64,000 nucleotides of DNA from Aricia agestis (GCF_905147365.1 NC_056428.1:38235001-38299000), one strand, 5' to 3'. Shown: positions 43,921 to 56,126, counted from the stretch's first letter. Translations and numbers: made by a program. Notes: a model not told the origin generated them from the sequence alone.

Positions 43921-44501
43921 TAATAATATATTCCTGAATTCTTTGTCTTAGAAACCTTTTTAATCTTCGATTTCACGGTTGTTAATTAAGTTCAAAGTAA
44001 TTATTTTTGCGAACGTTGTTCAAAGGTGAGAAAAGATAGGAAACAAGAGAATCAGACGAGTAACCAATAAAAAAGATAAACAGCTTAATTGCTCAGATAA
44101 TGTAGGAACCAAAATAGGAACGATGAACTAAAAAAGTCTAAGAATTTGGTACGGCAAAATACGGAGAATGCGGAATTATAATAATTATTTAATTATTTAT
44201 TTATTTATTTATTTATTTTGAAAAACAGCTTTAACTTACATTACAATAGAATCGACATTATAGAAAAAGAAAACCAATGGCAGGTTATTATTGTAGTATT
44301 TATTTGTTTTTCTTCATTCCGGTGACACTTTAGAATTCTATGGATTTTGTAATAGACGTGTAAAATAAGTCGAAAGGTGATAATGTTTAGTAAAGAATTT
44401 TTTTCTTTACCACTTAATTTAACTACATGTCAGGAAAACTTTAAATGCAACTTGAGTATTTCCTTCTGATTACTTTACTACAAATACCAACGTGTAGTAA
44501 T

Positions 44502-44660
44502 GTACCATCGAGGAAATTGATTCCTAGGCAGTTGACGGACCGACGTTATGTGGTCGACTTAATAATATGTCGATTTATGATCGGTCGGATGGGTTTGACT
44601 TAAGGCGACCGAATTACTTAAGTCCGCCATCTGCCTAAGAATCAACTTCTTACATAGTAC
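44502..44660. mobile_element. GATTCCTAGGCAG MITE copy
   Basis: GTACCATCGAGGAAATTGAT-TCCTAGGCAG at the left and CTGCCTAAGAATCAACTTCT-TACATAGTAC at the right; the core is GATCGGTCGGATGGGTTTGA. Confidence 0.7.
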
Positions 44661-45069
44661 ATACTATTATAGATGCTCTTTAAATATTATAAAATTAGAT
44701 ACTTATAAAAATAACCCTAAAGACTAAAATGGACTTACACTTTGGAGTTACTCTACCATTTTCTTGTATGAATTTTCCTGTGATACGTCGCAGCCTATTT
44801 TAAGTCTCAAAATCAGTGCTATGTTTAGTGTACCCAAACAGTGGATACGCCCACAAATGCAAATCGCGTGCAACAACTAACACCGCTCTACCTTATACAA
44901 GGTGACACTAATTTCAGAGTAACGCTCTCAGAAAATGCACTGAGCTAGTGATAAAATAGAAATTTTAATTTCTATTTTACTGATTTCAATAGTGACTTTC
45001 AATCGACAAAAACTTAATAATAATATACTTCTGATCCAATTTTGATTAAATTTTACATAGACATAATAC

Positions 45070-45411
45070 TCCCCACACCGGTTTCGGTGACGGTGGCCGG
45101 TTTCGTTGAAACCGAGCCAGGTACGCAGGAGTAATTTTATAGTGCCCAGGTGTGTGCGCAGTACACTAGAGCACTTCCTTTACTCTCATAACCCAATGGG
45201 ACGGAATACCGACACGACTGGCGAGAGGTCAGGCGCAGGACCGACTTTTTACATGCCCGTCCGACGCATGGATCATCTTACTTATCAGACAATCAGGTGA
45301 TCAGCCTGCATTGTCCTAACCAAACTTGGAAATAACATGTTTCCAACGCGGGAATCGAACCCACGAATTCCAAGTCAAGAGCGACGCTCTAGACCACTGG
45401 ACCACGGAGGC
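45070..45411 (-). mobile_element. tRNA-derived SINE, copy 2
   Basis: On the minus strand it starts GCCTCCGTGGTCCAGTGGTC, with an A-box, and carries the B-box GGTTCGATTCC about 40 bp later. The rest is the same ~340-bp body as the copy at 5174-5519. The tRNA part is a SINE head, not a functional tRNA gene: there is no complete cloverleaf or 3' end. Confidence 0.8.
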
Positions 45412-46148
45412 GTCATAGACGTAGTAGGTTGTCTGGCTGAAATGCTGTGAGCAGTAAGACCACTTATGACCTATCGTAATATTAATACGCGAACGAAAAA
45501 CTTTGTAACCCTTTTTACGAAAAATGAGGAAACGTAGGTGCATGAAATTTTGCACAGTTATAGTTTATATGGTGAAGGAGTGCATCGAACTAATATTATT
45601 TTGAAATTATGCTTTTATCATACATTTTTTTAACAAATAAAACATTACACACACTACAACACACACACACATATGAGAAATGACAGATTTTTGAGTGACA
45701 AGCCTATACATACGAAAACTCTTTTATTTATGGTTGAAGTCTGTTGACAACAAGTTGACAAATTGAAAATGGATTATAGTTTTTTTTATTGAATCTAAGA
45801 TACTATTAGACAATGCTTACACGGTCAGTCTGAGATCAGCTAAGTCCCAGACACAAGAGTTGAAAAAAAAAGATAAAGTCAATAATCAATATTGTAGGTA
45901 CGGTAATATATCAATATAGGTACGGTAGTCCTAATGTCGTTGAAACTAAGGTCGAATTTCGACCATTGGGCGATCTCTTGTTTTTACATAGTTTTTCTAT
46001 ATTGTGTTTAAGTATTTTAAACACAATATAGGAAAAGTAGAACAAGTTTAAGTTGTATATAATTTTCTATTCTATTCTAGACCACGAGGAAAAACATAGG
46101 ATACTTTTAAACACGATGAAACATACAATAGCCGTTCAGTAAATAATC

Positions 46149-46595
46149 AGCCAAGTGCGAGTCGGACTCGCGCACGAAGGTTTTCGTACCGACATAGAGC
46201 AAAAATAGGCCAAAAAATTGTGTTTTTTGTAAGGGATGACCTTAAATTTTAATTTTATTTAAATATTATTAATTATTAAAGTACACACATAATTAGGGTC
46301 TTTGTGATAATTTCAAGTGCCTAACTGTTGCCATTATTGATATAGATCAAAAAAGGCCAAAAAATCACGTTTCATGTAAGTATAGGAGCGCCCCTGAAAT
46401 ATTATTTTATTTTTAGTATTTTTTGTTATAGCGCTAACAGATATACATAATCTGTAAAAATTTCAATAGTCTAGCTATAGCGGTTTTTGAGATACAGCCT
46501 GGAAACAGACAGACGGTTAGACGGACAGATGGACAGACGGGCAGACAATGAAGTCTTACTAATAGGGTCCTTTTGTGTACGGATCCCTAAAAACA
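46149..46595 (+). repeat. GTTCCG interspersed repeat
   Basis: The same order of blocks as at 33858: AGTGCGAGTCGGACTCGCGC, ATTTTATTTAAATATTA, ATCACGTTTCATGTAAG, CAGACAGACGGTTAGACGGA, AATAGGGTCC, GTACGGATCCCTAAAAA. Confidence 0.7.
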
Positions 46596-46904
46596 GATAG
46601 TTAACACACAGACAACCACTTCTAAAAATAGTAATTAAAAAAATGTCGACATCGAAACGAGTCCTGTAATACTCAAGTATTTCCTAATAATCCTTTTCAC
46701 TAGTTGGTGCTTTGACAGGAACGGTCAAAGCGAAGGAGCCCGTCAAAGAAGCCCATTCAGAACTATCTGCATTGGAAATTATAGAAACTATAAGCTGATC
46801 CGGCAGACGTTTTTTTGGAGTAAACGGTATGGAAAACGCTTGAGACCCTACTTGAGACTACGGTGTTTTGTGTAGACGTTGTTTGTATGGATTCTTGTAA
46901 AAAC

Positions 46905-47060
46905 TAAAATATATTATAATAATAAATGGAGAAGTCTGTTTGTTTGTTACCTAACGCCTAAACCGGCGAACTGATTATGATAATATTCAGTTTCGAGTTA
47001 AAAGGCACGTTATAGTTTTCCGCGTAATAAACAGATTTCTTCGCGAGCAAAGTTGCGGAT
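46905..47060 (+). mobile_element. Degraded Helitron-like copy
   Basis: TAATAATAAATGGAGAAGTC, TGTTTGTTACCTAACGCCTA and ACCGGCGAACTGATTATGAT give the same order as in the 4314 copy, with the 3' half eroded. Confidence 0.45.
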
Positions 47061-47379
47061 TTACACATTTTTGCACTCGGTCATAAGACTCGGAAATGCG
47101 GCCCACCCCGCTGCACCCCGTCTTAATGTGAAGCTTAATGCTATAACGGAAAATTTTAGATCGCAAATATTTCAATTCGTAGTTCTCTTGTGGACTTTAA
47201 ACGAGTCTGGGAACACTGCAGTGAGTTCATAAGAGGCTTACACATAAGAAATCGCATTAAGTGATTTGAAATATATTTGGTACATAAATCCTATTATGAG
47301 GAAGCGAATAGGACTCTTATATTAAGTTGTCTATATAACTTTAATAAGTAATTAAAATTATGTTCATAATTTTTATAGA

Positions 47380-47606
47380 AACACTAGATGACGCACGCAA
47401 CTCCGTTGCGGCAAAGTTCGTTTATCGCGCGGGGAACCTACATCTTTCCGGGATAAAAAGTACCCTAGTCCCTATGTCCTTTTCCGAGATTTTAAGTTTA
47501 TCTACACCACATTTCATTTTATGTTGGTCCAACGGTTTGGGTGTGAAGATTTAACAGACAGACTGACAGCCACACTTTTGCATATTTTTTAATATGAAGT
47601 ATAGAT
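47380..47606 (-). mobile_element. Helitron-like repeat copy
   Basis: Reverse complement of the 4314 family: CTAGATGACGCACGCAACTC, GTTTATCGCGCGGGGAACC, CCGGGATAAAAAGT, AACAGACAGACTGACAGCCA. The CTAG at one end fits the Helitron 3' end. Confidence 0.6.
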
Positions 47607-47784
47607 AATTTGTATAATAATGTAAACCGATTTTTAAAACTGTAACGCCGAGTCTACGAAATTACATTGGATAACAAGAAACGTTCATTTATTAAACAGT
47701 AGTTTAAGCGCTACGGTCGATAACATATTTACATATTAAATACTGTTAATCACATCTATTTGGCGAATTAGTCAAATGAAAAAA

Positions 47785-48000
47785 AAATCGGCCAAGTGCG
47801 AGTCGGACTCGCGCAGGAAGGGTTCCGTAGCGATACAGAGCAAAAAGTAGGTTAAAATTGTGTTTTTTGTATGGGAGCCTTAAATTTTTATTTTATTTTA
47901 ATATTATCATTAGATATTAAAGTAAACATATTTACAAAAGAATTTGTGAAAAATTTAAGTGCCTACTTATATCATGATCACAATTTGTAAGGTATTCTCT
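47785..48000 (+). repeat. GTTCCG repeat, 5' part only
   Basis: AATCGGCCAAGTGCGAGTCG GACTCGCG and GGTTCCGTAGCGATACAGAG match the starts of the other copies; the 3' half is missing. Confidence 0.65.
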
Positions 48001-48761
48001 ATTTTCCCATAATAGAAAAGCACCTACTACTCATGTTGAACAGACGATTGTCTGAAAGAAGCGCGTGGGTGACACATGACGTGTCTTTGCCCTTTATTAG
48101 GATTATATTCTAAAATTATTTTGTTTACGTCGTTTAAAAAAAAAGTTACAGGTTCATTAACACTTAGAAACAGAAAGTAGGGGTCAATCCAAAAATAAAG
48201 CATCTATCTGTTTTGTCGACTTTATTTAAAACATTGAGCGATAGTAATCAGTTTTAAATTCGACCAACATTAAAGTAGATTTAGTTTTTTATATAAATAG
48301 TCTTTCTTTTTTTCCATTTGTTTTATATTTTAGTAATATAATAGTTATTATTAAAACAACTTTATAATTTTGTACAATATTATGTAACTAATAATTATTA
48401 GCTGTAACGATATTCTATTTATAGTTATTAATTATTAAGTTTTTGCGATAAGTGTGTTTTGTGAAGTGAGATAATAAAAGTTGTAAAATTGAAAAAAAAA
48501 ACAATAAAGTTGGTTGATAGCATACCATATTATACTGTCGTGGTAACAACCTTTTATGTCTGCATCGTCGATAAAGTAGGTAAATAACTTTAACCTAAAA
48601 TATAAGTTTTTAAACAGTTCTCAGATTACAATACCAAAAACCCTAATTAACCATATTCAGGAAAAAAATATTGACAGCTAACGGAAAAATAATATTGAGC
48701 TAAACACAATATACAACAATTTGGTAGGCGAAGCATGTGTTAAATTTTTAACGTTTTTTTG

Positions 48762-48934
48762 TGATTATTTTTCCGACCCAAATATCGACCAATAGATTTG
48801 CACCATTCGACGTCACGTGGTACAACCTACATGGTATTATACTGATACTTTTTTGAAAATTTTCTCTGGTAGTTGCTATATATAAAAAACAAATTCTAAT
48901 TCTATTGGCCGACATTTGGGACGGAAAAATAATC
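48762..48934. mobile_element. 173-bp MITE
   Basis: GATTATTTTTCCGACCCAAA-TATCGACCAATAG and CTATTGGCCGACATTTGGGA-CGGAAAAATAATC are 33-bp inverted ends. Confidence 0.7.
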
Positions 48935-49891
48935 CCCCGAATACCACACGAGCTTCAAAATTATCGGGTATTTCCCGATAGGTTCGTTGCAAACAAATGA
49001 AGGAGTCAAGTTTTTCAGGTTAAAAAATCACAGGCGCGAAGCGCGAGTGATTTTTCCTGAAACTCTTGTGGTATTATAAGTGAAAATTCTAACACTGAAA
49101 TGTTTTTCTTTAAAAAAAGTTAAGTTTAATAACATAACCAATGTTAGGCACAGTTTACTAAAATAGGACACGCTGGACTACCTTAATTTGTGATAGGCAC
49201 ACAATTCTGAATGTATTATTAATCTACTTATATAAAAAAAATTAAGTATAAAATTTTTCAGATACACCATAAAAAAGTCTATGTCCGTCCTATTTTTGTC
49301 TGGCAACCCTTTTTTAATCATGGTGGTATTTTCAGCGCGATAGTTTCTGCGATAGAACTTTGAACACTCTGATGTAATAAAATTGCCACATGGCTACGTA
49401 TTAGCATATCCTCCTGTATAACTCGAGTTCAATAGGCAACTAAAGGAGAGGAAAAAAGTATGTTAAAGACCAAACGGCGAGTCGAGGCTAAAAACTTGAG
49501 ATAAAATAACATCTATACGAAATTCTATGCTTGCTTATTTTATTACTGGATAATTAATAGTTATGTTGTGGTCCCTTAATCAGATTCCGCAATTTGGGTT
49601 TTTAGTCTTTAGATATGTATGTTTATAACTTAGTAGAACTCTTTAGTTCTACTGACCATACTGCAAACCCGTAAAGAACACAACACTGAACACAGATGAA
49701 ATCGGGACTACCAGGAATTATGTTCTATATCCTCCAGGCTCAAACAGAATTACTGGCATATTAGCCCAATCAGCTGTGTTTGACCCAGATGCGTCATTGA
49801 TTGACTTAGAGTCGGCCTATATTCGTCTTTAATTATAAGGTACAGCTGTAAAACTTTGGAAAACAAGTGAAAAATAGGAGCGAAGATTTGA

Positions 49892-49960
49892 AAGCAAAAC
49901 ACTTAGAGCTGCATAAAAACAGGATTATTTTTATGCAGCGGCTCTAAGCGTTTTGCTTCA
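49892..49960. repeat. Long imperfect hairpin
   Basis: GCAAAACACTTAGAGCTGCA-TAAAAA pairs with TTTTTATGCAGCGGCTCTAA-GCGTTTTGC around an ~8-nt loop. Confidence 0.75.
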
Positions 49961-50080
49961 GGCTCTAAGCTATTAGCATCAAAGTTTTTTGTGCAGTTTG
50001 CGTTTGTTATGGTGGCTTTCCAATTTTTGACACAAGCGACCGCAACCGACAAAGATTCAAATAAAATATCACTTTATAAT

Positions 50081-50297
50081 GCTAAGTACTCACATACGGT
50101 TTTGCACGATCGAGCAATAACGTCGAGCAAAACCCGCGGCTCAGGCTTTCATCCACACATTCAGCATTGCTCGATAGTTTTATTCTAAATCGATATATTT
50201 AATTCCATCGAGCCGGCTCGATGCGAGCCTTCGAGCTGTCAGTTTTGCGGTCCACACAGTAATTATTAATCGATTTGGAGTAAAACTATCGAGCAAA
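50081..50297. mobile_element. Partial copy of the GCTAAGTACTCACATACGG MITE
   Basis: GCTAAGTACTCACATACGGT-TTTGC at the left and ATTTGGAGTAAAACTATCGA-GCA at the right are also parts of the element at 52631-53127, but rearranged here and missing the right end. Confidence 0.55.
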
Positions 50298-50392
50298 TTT
50301 TTTCATTTTTTATTTTTTACCAACATTGGTCTAGCGACCCATGCCGTTTTGCTTTGTAGTGGCGTAGAGGAAAATGAAACAATAGTCTATAT

Positions 50393-50700
50393 CAGGGGTT
50401 CCCAATCTTTTTCAGCCTGCGGCGCACTTAACAAGTATCAATACTATGTCACGGCGCCCTACTTTACTTAGCTTTTACAAAAATATACATACCTAAGTAA
50501 ACACCTTTAATTATTATAATAGATAGGTTGAGCAAGTAAATAATAATAAACAAATATTTAATCATCTGCCTGCTTTGTATAATTAATATAATAATTTTAT
50601 TTTATAATATTTGTGGTTACGGAGGATGGACTCACGGCGCCGGGCTCTTGCCTTTCCACGGCGCACCAGGGCTTCGCGGCGCACAGTTTGAGAACTCCTG
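50393..50700. mobile_element. 308-bp non-autonomous hAT element
   Basis: It begins CAGGGGTTCCCAATCTTTTT and ends GCACAGTTTGAGAACTCCTG, with GGCGCAC/GCGCC motifs inside each end, the typical form of hAT elements. The flanking 8-mers are GTCTATAT and ATCTATAT, an 8-bp target duplication with one mismatch. Confidence 0.8.
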
Positions 50701-51807
50701 ATCTATATCAAGTAGCATTTTATTTGAATTTTTGTCGGTCGCGGTCGCTTGCCGCGAGAATCGTAATATTATCACCTTTAGGTTTATATTCTAAAGACTC
50801 CTCTTCACGAAGACCAATGCTAGTGAGTACGAATATGTGGAATGAGGAGCCTACGCTTGCCCAAGATTGACTTCTTGATCAATTACGGCAATTATATTAA
50901 TCCAACATAATATAATCATATAGATATATACCATGGAATTAACAAAATGACTGACTGACTAATGACTTTCACTGTTTTTTATTACATTTATGTATCAAAA
51001 TTAGATGAAGGCTAAAGCAGAGTTCATTGAAGACTTGTTAATAATTCGGCAACCGTCGATCACAAATGCTATAGAAATACACTACACAATCATGTTAACA
51101 ATCAAGACGCAACGAAGAGGGGCCTTTAAAATTTTCAAAAAAGCTCGATTTATAATATAAAACTTGATAGTTTATTATATAGCATGATTCTATTTAGGTA
51201 ATAAAGTACGTAACACAGTTTAGTGTGTCAAATCTAGGTCAGGCTGGGTTAATAAGTGGTTGCCAATTACAATAGATCCGTACAAGGTTTGAAACAAAGG
51301 AAAGTCCATTAAATATTCGAAACTGAAATCAAGTAATGAGCACTTACTTTCATAAACCCTCGATGTAATCAGAAGTGTGCTGTTTGACGTGTCTGTTTGT
51401 GTGTATTACGTATGTGCGTCCGAGGCATCGTAGCATTAAAACGGGGGAACCGATTTCTGTCTTCCTTTTTAGGGTTCCATAACCAAAAGGTAACGGGGCC
51501 CTATTACCACAGTGTAATAAATAAATAGATTATCTATTTATTACACTGTGTTATTACTAAGATGGATAGACGGATAGACAACGACTATCTGTCTATCCGT
51601 CTGTCTGTCTGTCTCCAAGCTGTATATAGCCAATAACATAGATAGACTTCTGAAATTTTCACAGATTATGCATTTCTGTTGCCACTATAACAAATAATAA
51701 AAATAAAATAAATATATTTTTAAAAGAAAGGCTCCCATACAAAAAGAAAACAAATTTTTTGGCATATTTTTGTTCTATAACGGTTCGGAACCCTTCGTGC
51801 GCAAGTC

Positions 51808-52097
51808 TTTTTTTATGAAATACGGGGGCAAACGGGTCACCTGATGGAAAGCAACTTCCGTCGCCCATGGACACTCGCAGCATCAGAAGAGCTGCAGGTG
51901 CGTTGCCGGCCTTTTAAGAGGGAAGAGGGTAATAGGGGAGGGTAGGGAAGGGAAAAGGGTAGGGAATTGGGCCAACGGTAAACTCACTCACTCGGCGAAA
52001 CACAGCGCAGGCGCTGTTTCACGCCGGTTTTCTGTGAGAACGTGGTATTTCTCCGGTCGAGCCGGCCCATTCGTGCCAAAGCATGGCTCTCCCACGC
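51808..52097 (-). mobile_element. Retroposon copy, minus orientation
   Basis: It is the reverse complement of the family at 21311, with a T-rich start at 51808 (its A tail) and CATGGCTCTCCCACG at the far end. It is inserted in a GTTCCG repeat (51469-52172), splitting it. Confidence 0.75.
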
Positions 52098-52130
52098 CAA
52101 AACTCTCCTCTCTCTCTCTCTCTCTCTCGT
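52098..52130. repeat. (CT)n microsatellite
   Basis: A run of CT dinucleotides of about 24 bp (52104-52127) beside the retroposon end. Confidence 0.85.
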
Positions 52131-52630
52131 CAAAGCTCTCCCACGTTTGACTCGCACTTGGTCGGTTTTTTTAAAGCTGACATGATGGAGAGTGTCCTTA
52201 GCTATAGTTCATCATCATCAAGCTGCTACTGCTGAAACAATTTATTGAAATTCCTCAATTGAATAACATTTAAACTTAATTAGTTACGGAACCTGAACTT
52301 CAAAGTAAGCCTTAGATAAGTTGTAACACGTGTAGTCAGAGAAGTTACACGTGTAACTCTCTATAGTGTTATTAGTATCCATGGGCGATGGATACTGCTT
52401 ACCATACCTATTTCTTTGTTAAGAAAAACAAAGAGTTGCATCTATTTATATCCCGTAGGAGGAAATGGGATATTGCTCTACCTCTGTGTTATAAACTTCG
52501 AACATGTCAAGTGTCAGGTCACCTGGCCATTTAGATAAGACTTTTTCGTTATCGCTTCGTTATAGAATCACCGATCAAAATGTATGGAATTCTTATGTCA
52601 ATTCCATAGATTTTGATCAGTGATTCTATT

Positions 52631-53127
52631 GCTAAGTACTCACATACGGTTTTGCTCGATAGTTTTACTCCAAATCGAGTAATAATTACTGCGTGGACCG
52701 CAAAACTCACAGCTCGAAGGCTCGCAATGGAATTAAATATATCGATTTAGGCCAGATGACGGGGCGGGGCGGCCGGCCAAATTCGCCACGAACAATAACC
52801 CAAAGGGAATCCTATATACTCGTAGCCAACGCACACGGCGGGCAAAAAGACCGCGCAGGTCTGCGGCTGCCCGCCGTGGATCACACAAACCAGTTTACAT
52901 GCAGTAACGCAGACGGCGTGTGCTTTGTGTACTCGGCGCGGGCAGCCGCAGATATCGACGGGCGTACGCGGCGAAATTGACCAGCCCGCCCCGCCCCATC
53001 GTCTGTAAAGCGCCTTAAAGTAAAACTATCGAGGAAAGGCGAATGTGTGGTCGAAGTCCCGAGCCACGGGTTTTGTTCGACGTAATTGGCTCGATCGAGC
53101 AAAACCGTATGTGAGTACCTACTTAGC
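52631..53127. mobile_element. Middle MITE of the nest (GCTAAGTACTCACATACGG ends)
   Basis: GCTAAGTACTCACATACGGT-TTTGCTCGAT and ATCGAGCAAAACCGTATGTG-AGTACCTACTTAGC are the inverted ends. Its interior is interrupted by 52750-53014. Confidence 0.7.
52750..53014. mobile_element. Innermost GC-rich MITE with TTA duplication
   Basis: GGCCAGATGACGGGGCGGGG and CCCCGCCCCATCGTCTGTAA-AGCGCC are the ends, with TTA at 52747-52749 and 53015-53017. Further inverted arms (CTGCGGCTGCCCGCCG / CGGGCAGCCGCAG) lie inside. Its GC content stands out sharply from its surroundings. Confidence 0.75.
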
Positions 53128-53239
53128 ATATATAACGAAGCGATAAAGAAAAAGTCTTGGCTACAGGCTCTGATATAATAAACTTGGCACATGGCCACGT
53201 ATTAGCATATTCTCCTGTATAACTCAAGTGCAAAATGTT

Positions 53240-55080
53240 GGTAGAAGTTTTCAATTCGATTAGCGGCTGTCCTGGCTGTTGTGCGAAATGACAAAGACAA
53301 CACGTCAGTCTTTAAATAAGAAGGATTTATCGTGGCTTCTTCACGTAGGCCAATTATGGACCAATACAAGTGATTACCACCGTGAAGATTCATGATTAGC
53401 GAAAATATAATGTATGCTATAATCTACAAGTAATAAAAAGTAAGAAAACATCACTCCCATATTACAACCGTCTTGAATTTGGTTCCTTTACGCACACTAA
53501 AATATGACAATAGCAACGAAACACACACTCTTTACGAAATAAAGCAAGCAATAATTGTCACTTTTATATTTACACAAAATTGTGTACCGAATACATGCAT
53601 AAAATATGCATATTGTATTCGGGTCACATTTTGTTGACCCGTGGACAAATTTTTCGACACAATTACTCTTCCTTAGTTTTTAAAATTAATTGTAGGCTAT
53701 AATGGACATCCGTAGTATTAATATAAAATTGCAAATTAAAATTAATCCTAAAATGTAATAATAAAATTAGTATAATTATGAATTTAAATAAGAAATACTG
53801 ATGTCTGCATGTAACTCTATATAGTAATGTAACTGTAAAAATATTTAAATACAATATTTAAAGGATTGTAAAAATGTTATGTTAATTTTAGTAATGAAAT
53901 AAAAATATTTTTTATTTATTAATTTTACAGACATCCGTAATCATGGTGTATAGTTATGGCCTAGCGTGATGAGAGGCCTTTAAAATTGTCTCGTCTCAAA
54001 CTTGAGTTAAATAGGTTATGTAAGGGGCTAAGAGGGAAATGTGTCAACAGGTCACTCTAGTTGAGGGCACAAAACATATAGCTCATTAATGTCAAGGCTT
54101 TCCTAAATATTCACATATTGTCTAATGTAAGGCTGATGTTGTTTTACGCAACTTTAGAAAAGTATTATAGGTTATAATATTTTTGCATCCCGGGCAACGT
54201 AGCTAGTCCTATGCACAATATTAATTATCTAAATATTTAATTGAAAAAATTTTACTCTACACTAGTTGCATTTTTCACAATAAGGTCATAATGCTACCGA
54301 TTTAAATACTACCGATATAAATTGAAACGTTGGATAATAATAAAAATGAGTCAATCTAATGCGAGTCAAACTCGCTGATAAGTCCCAAAACAAGCACGTA
54401 CAAAGAGCAGCAAAATTAAGTAAAGCTTGAGTGTGTTTCTATTATATCCATAAAATGTAATCTTTTACTATCTATACTATGTATGTGTGATGTAGATACA
54501 GTAAAGAACAGTTCACAAAATATGTACAAAGTGTATAATATTAGTTCTATTATACTGGTGAGTTATACGGAAGTTTAGAGATTGGTAAAGACTGGACTCG
54601 AGGAGCGGGGAGCCTCCAAAGGGGGGTCAATGGCCGCGCGTTATGCAAACCTCGAGCTCTGATAACGTGCAGCTTTTAGAGTTTTGTAAACTTTCACGTT
54701 TCAATTGAGCTTATAGAGCTTCGACGAAACGTGACACGTGCTTTTGTTGTGATAAACACTGGTCAACAAAACTCATTTTTTGCAACACACACTTTATGAT
54801 GAAATATCTGGGCTGGAAACAAAATAATTATAATTTGTTTATGAGGGAACTCCATTATATTCGGTTGGCAATTAAGTACTCGTAATTGACATTTCACTCA
54901 TAGATGGCTTCAGTTTAATTTTTAGGTTTGCAGACTTATTATAAAATATGTAAAAACATTTTGATAATTGATATTTGACAAATAACAATTCAGCTGAATT
55001 GTTCGATCAAAAAACTATTTTTGATCGGTTGCGTAGTTTTCGCTTGGCCATTGCTGAAAAATGGAAAATCAAAAGGAACA
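53240..55080. other. No gene recognised (intron 1)
   Basis: AT-rich, with a hairpin at 53588-53622 and fragments such as TTGCATCCCGGGCAACGTAG-CTAGT (about 54184) that may be a worn Helitron end. Confidence 0.45.
53588..53622. repeat. Hairpin
   Basis: CCGAATACATGCATA and TATGCATATTGTATTCGG are inverted with a very short loop. Other small hairpins of the same kind: 42476-42514, 45994-46040, 51508-51550 and 59811-59841. Confidence 0.6.
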
Positions 55081-55082
55081 TC

Positions 55083-55395
55083 TTATATATAAAATGCTCG
55101 TGTCACAATTTTAGGCCGCGTACTCCTCCGAAACGGCTTTGCTGATTTTAACCAAATTTTATATGCATATTCAGTGGGTCTGAGAATCGGCTACTGGGTA
55201 CTTTTTATATTGATAAGTGCATTTGTTGAATAAATAATAGTAAATTAATAATTATTACAACTCGAGACTGATGGCGATTATTGTTCGTGCGACCGGATAG
55301 CGATGGACGTTGCCATGGTTATTTAGTCACTTCAATAAAATAATACAAGTGAAATACTTTATATGGCAAAGAAACGTTTGCCGGGACAGCTAGTT
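55083..55395 (+). mobile_element. Helitron-like copy, second subfamily
   Basis: It shows ATATATAAAATGCTCGTGTC, GCCGCGTACTCCTCCGAAAC and the terminal ACGTTTGCCGGGACAGCTAG|T. The 3' end CTAG|T with a GC-rich stretch before it fits a Helitron. Confidence 0.6.
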
Positions 55396-55404
55396 TTCGT
55401 ATAA

Positions 55405-55550
55405 TTTCAATAATGATGTCAATATCAAATCGTACCTGATTCAGTTTTTTGCTAATATAAACCAGACGTTTTATGAACATGGGATTATGATGCTGCCTGA
55501 AAGATGGCAAAATGGTCAAATTACATTACAGATCAATAAGTAAGTTATTT
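55405..55550 (+). pseudogene. Remnant of a mariner-type transposase C-terminus
   Basis: The plus strand can be read NQTFYEHGIMMLPERWQ followed by NGQ and a stop. The pattern FY..GI..LPERWQ is the usual C-terminal end of mariner transposases. No inverted repeats or upstream transposase could be recognised, so it is an isolated fragment, lying directly after a Helitron-like copy that ends near 55395. Confidence 0.5.
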
Positions 55551-55997
55551 AGTTTCATGAAAAAGTTGTCTTTGATTTGCAAAAACATCCGCAATTAATT
55601 AGCTACCGACCTATTATTATAAACAAAATGTGTGATGATCACAAAATTCGTGTGGAAATAAACAGTGTTGACCAGTGTAATTATATTGATTCCGCGAATT
55701 TCGCGCGGTATAAATCTTACATTTTGCCAGAATGAAAAAAATCTATGTCCTTCCTCAGGTATGTGAATAAGTATGTTTGTGAAAAATAATAAGTACATAT
55801 TATATGACATTTGATCCAAAGCTAATTACTTATATACTTGTGAATACGTTGAATACGTCCTTACAAAATTGTGAATACGTTGTTCAACGTCTATCAGCCG
55901 TAGCTGTTATTGTTTTTATAAAACTACTTAAACGCAAACTTTTAAACCTAGTCTATTCCTACATTTATGGAGCAGTCTCAGATAAATTAAATATTTA

Positions 55998-56126
55998 GGG
56001 CCTATTTCACCACTTCCTGAAGTGCCGGATAGGCTACCCACCACTTAACTTGACAGATAGAGTATGGAGAATCTGTCAAATAAGATGTGGATAGCCTATC
56101 CGGTACTTATCAGGTGAAACAGGCCC
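55998..56126. mobile_element. 129-bp MITE, second copy of the GGGCCTGTTTCACC family
   Basis: GGGCCTATTTCACCACTTCC and ATCAGGTGAAACAGGCCC with GGATAGGCTACCCACCAC / GTGGATAGCCTATCCGG pairing inside. TTA precedes it and TAA follows. Confidence 0.75.

Larger units (their letters stand above)
43925..46145. other. Intron 1 sequence with only the repeats listed
   Basis: Apart from the MITE at 44502, the SINE at 45070, an ATTT-rich run near 44183-44219 and a hairpin at 45994-46040, nothing is recognisable. Confidence 0.5.
48000..50080. other. Intron 1 sequence, mostly unassigned
   Basis: Contains the MITE at 48762 and the hairpin at 49892, plus a hairpin at 49017-49061 (TTAAAAAATCAC / GTGATTTTTCC). 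49370-49436 (GCCACATGGCTACGTATTAG-CATATCCTCCTGTATAACTC) is repeated at 53175-53228. Confidence 0.5.
51469..52172 (-). repeat. GTTCCG repeat in minus orientation, split by a retroposon
   Basis: From 51469 (AGGGTTCCATAACCAAAAGG) it runs backwards through the GTCTGTCTGTCTGTCTCC tract to CGGAACCCTTCGTGCGCAAG (about 51785-51804). The retroposon 51808-52097 follows, then a CT-rich stretch and TTTGACTCGCACTTGGTCGG at about 52146. Near its start, two local inverted repeats at 51508-51600 are not present in other copies. Confidence 0.6.
52531..53163. mobile_element. Outer MITE of a three-level nest
   Basis: The left arm 52531-52630 reads ATAAGACTTTTTCGTTATCG-CTTCGTTATAGAATCA with an internal hairpin, and the right piece 53128-53163 reads TATAACGAAGCGATAAAGAA-AAAGTCTTGGC. 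Together they form a ~135-bp palindromic element, broken by the insertion of 52631-53127. A related single arm is at 28572-28640. Confidence 0.65.

Noticed and set aside
45330..45411. Possible tRNA gene on the minus strand
   Set aside because: A- and B-boxes are present, but they head a ~340-bp SINE also found at 5174; no complete tRNA fold.
52693..53198. ORFs of 95 and 105 codons
   Set aside because: They arise from the GC-rich palindromic MITE at 52750-53014; not genes.
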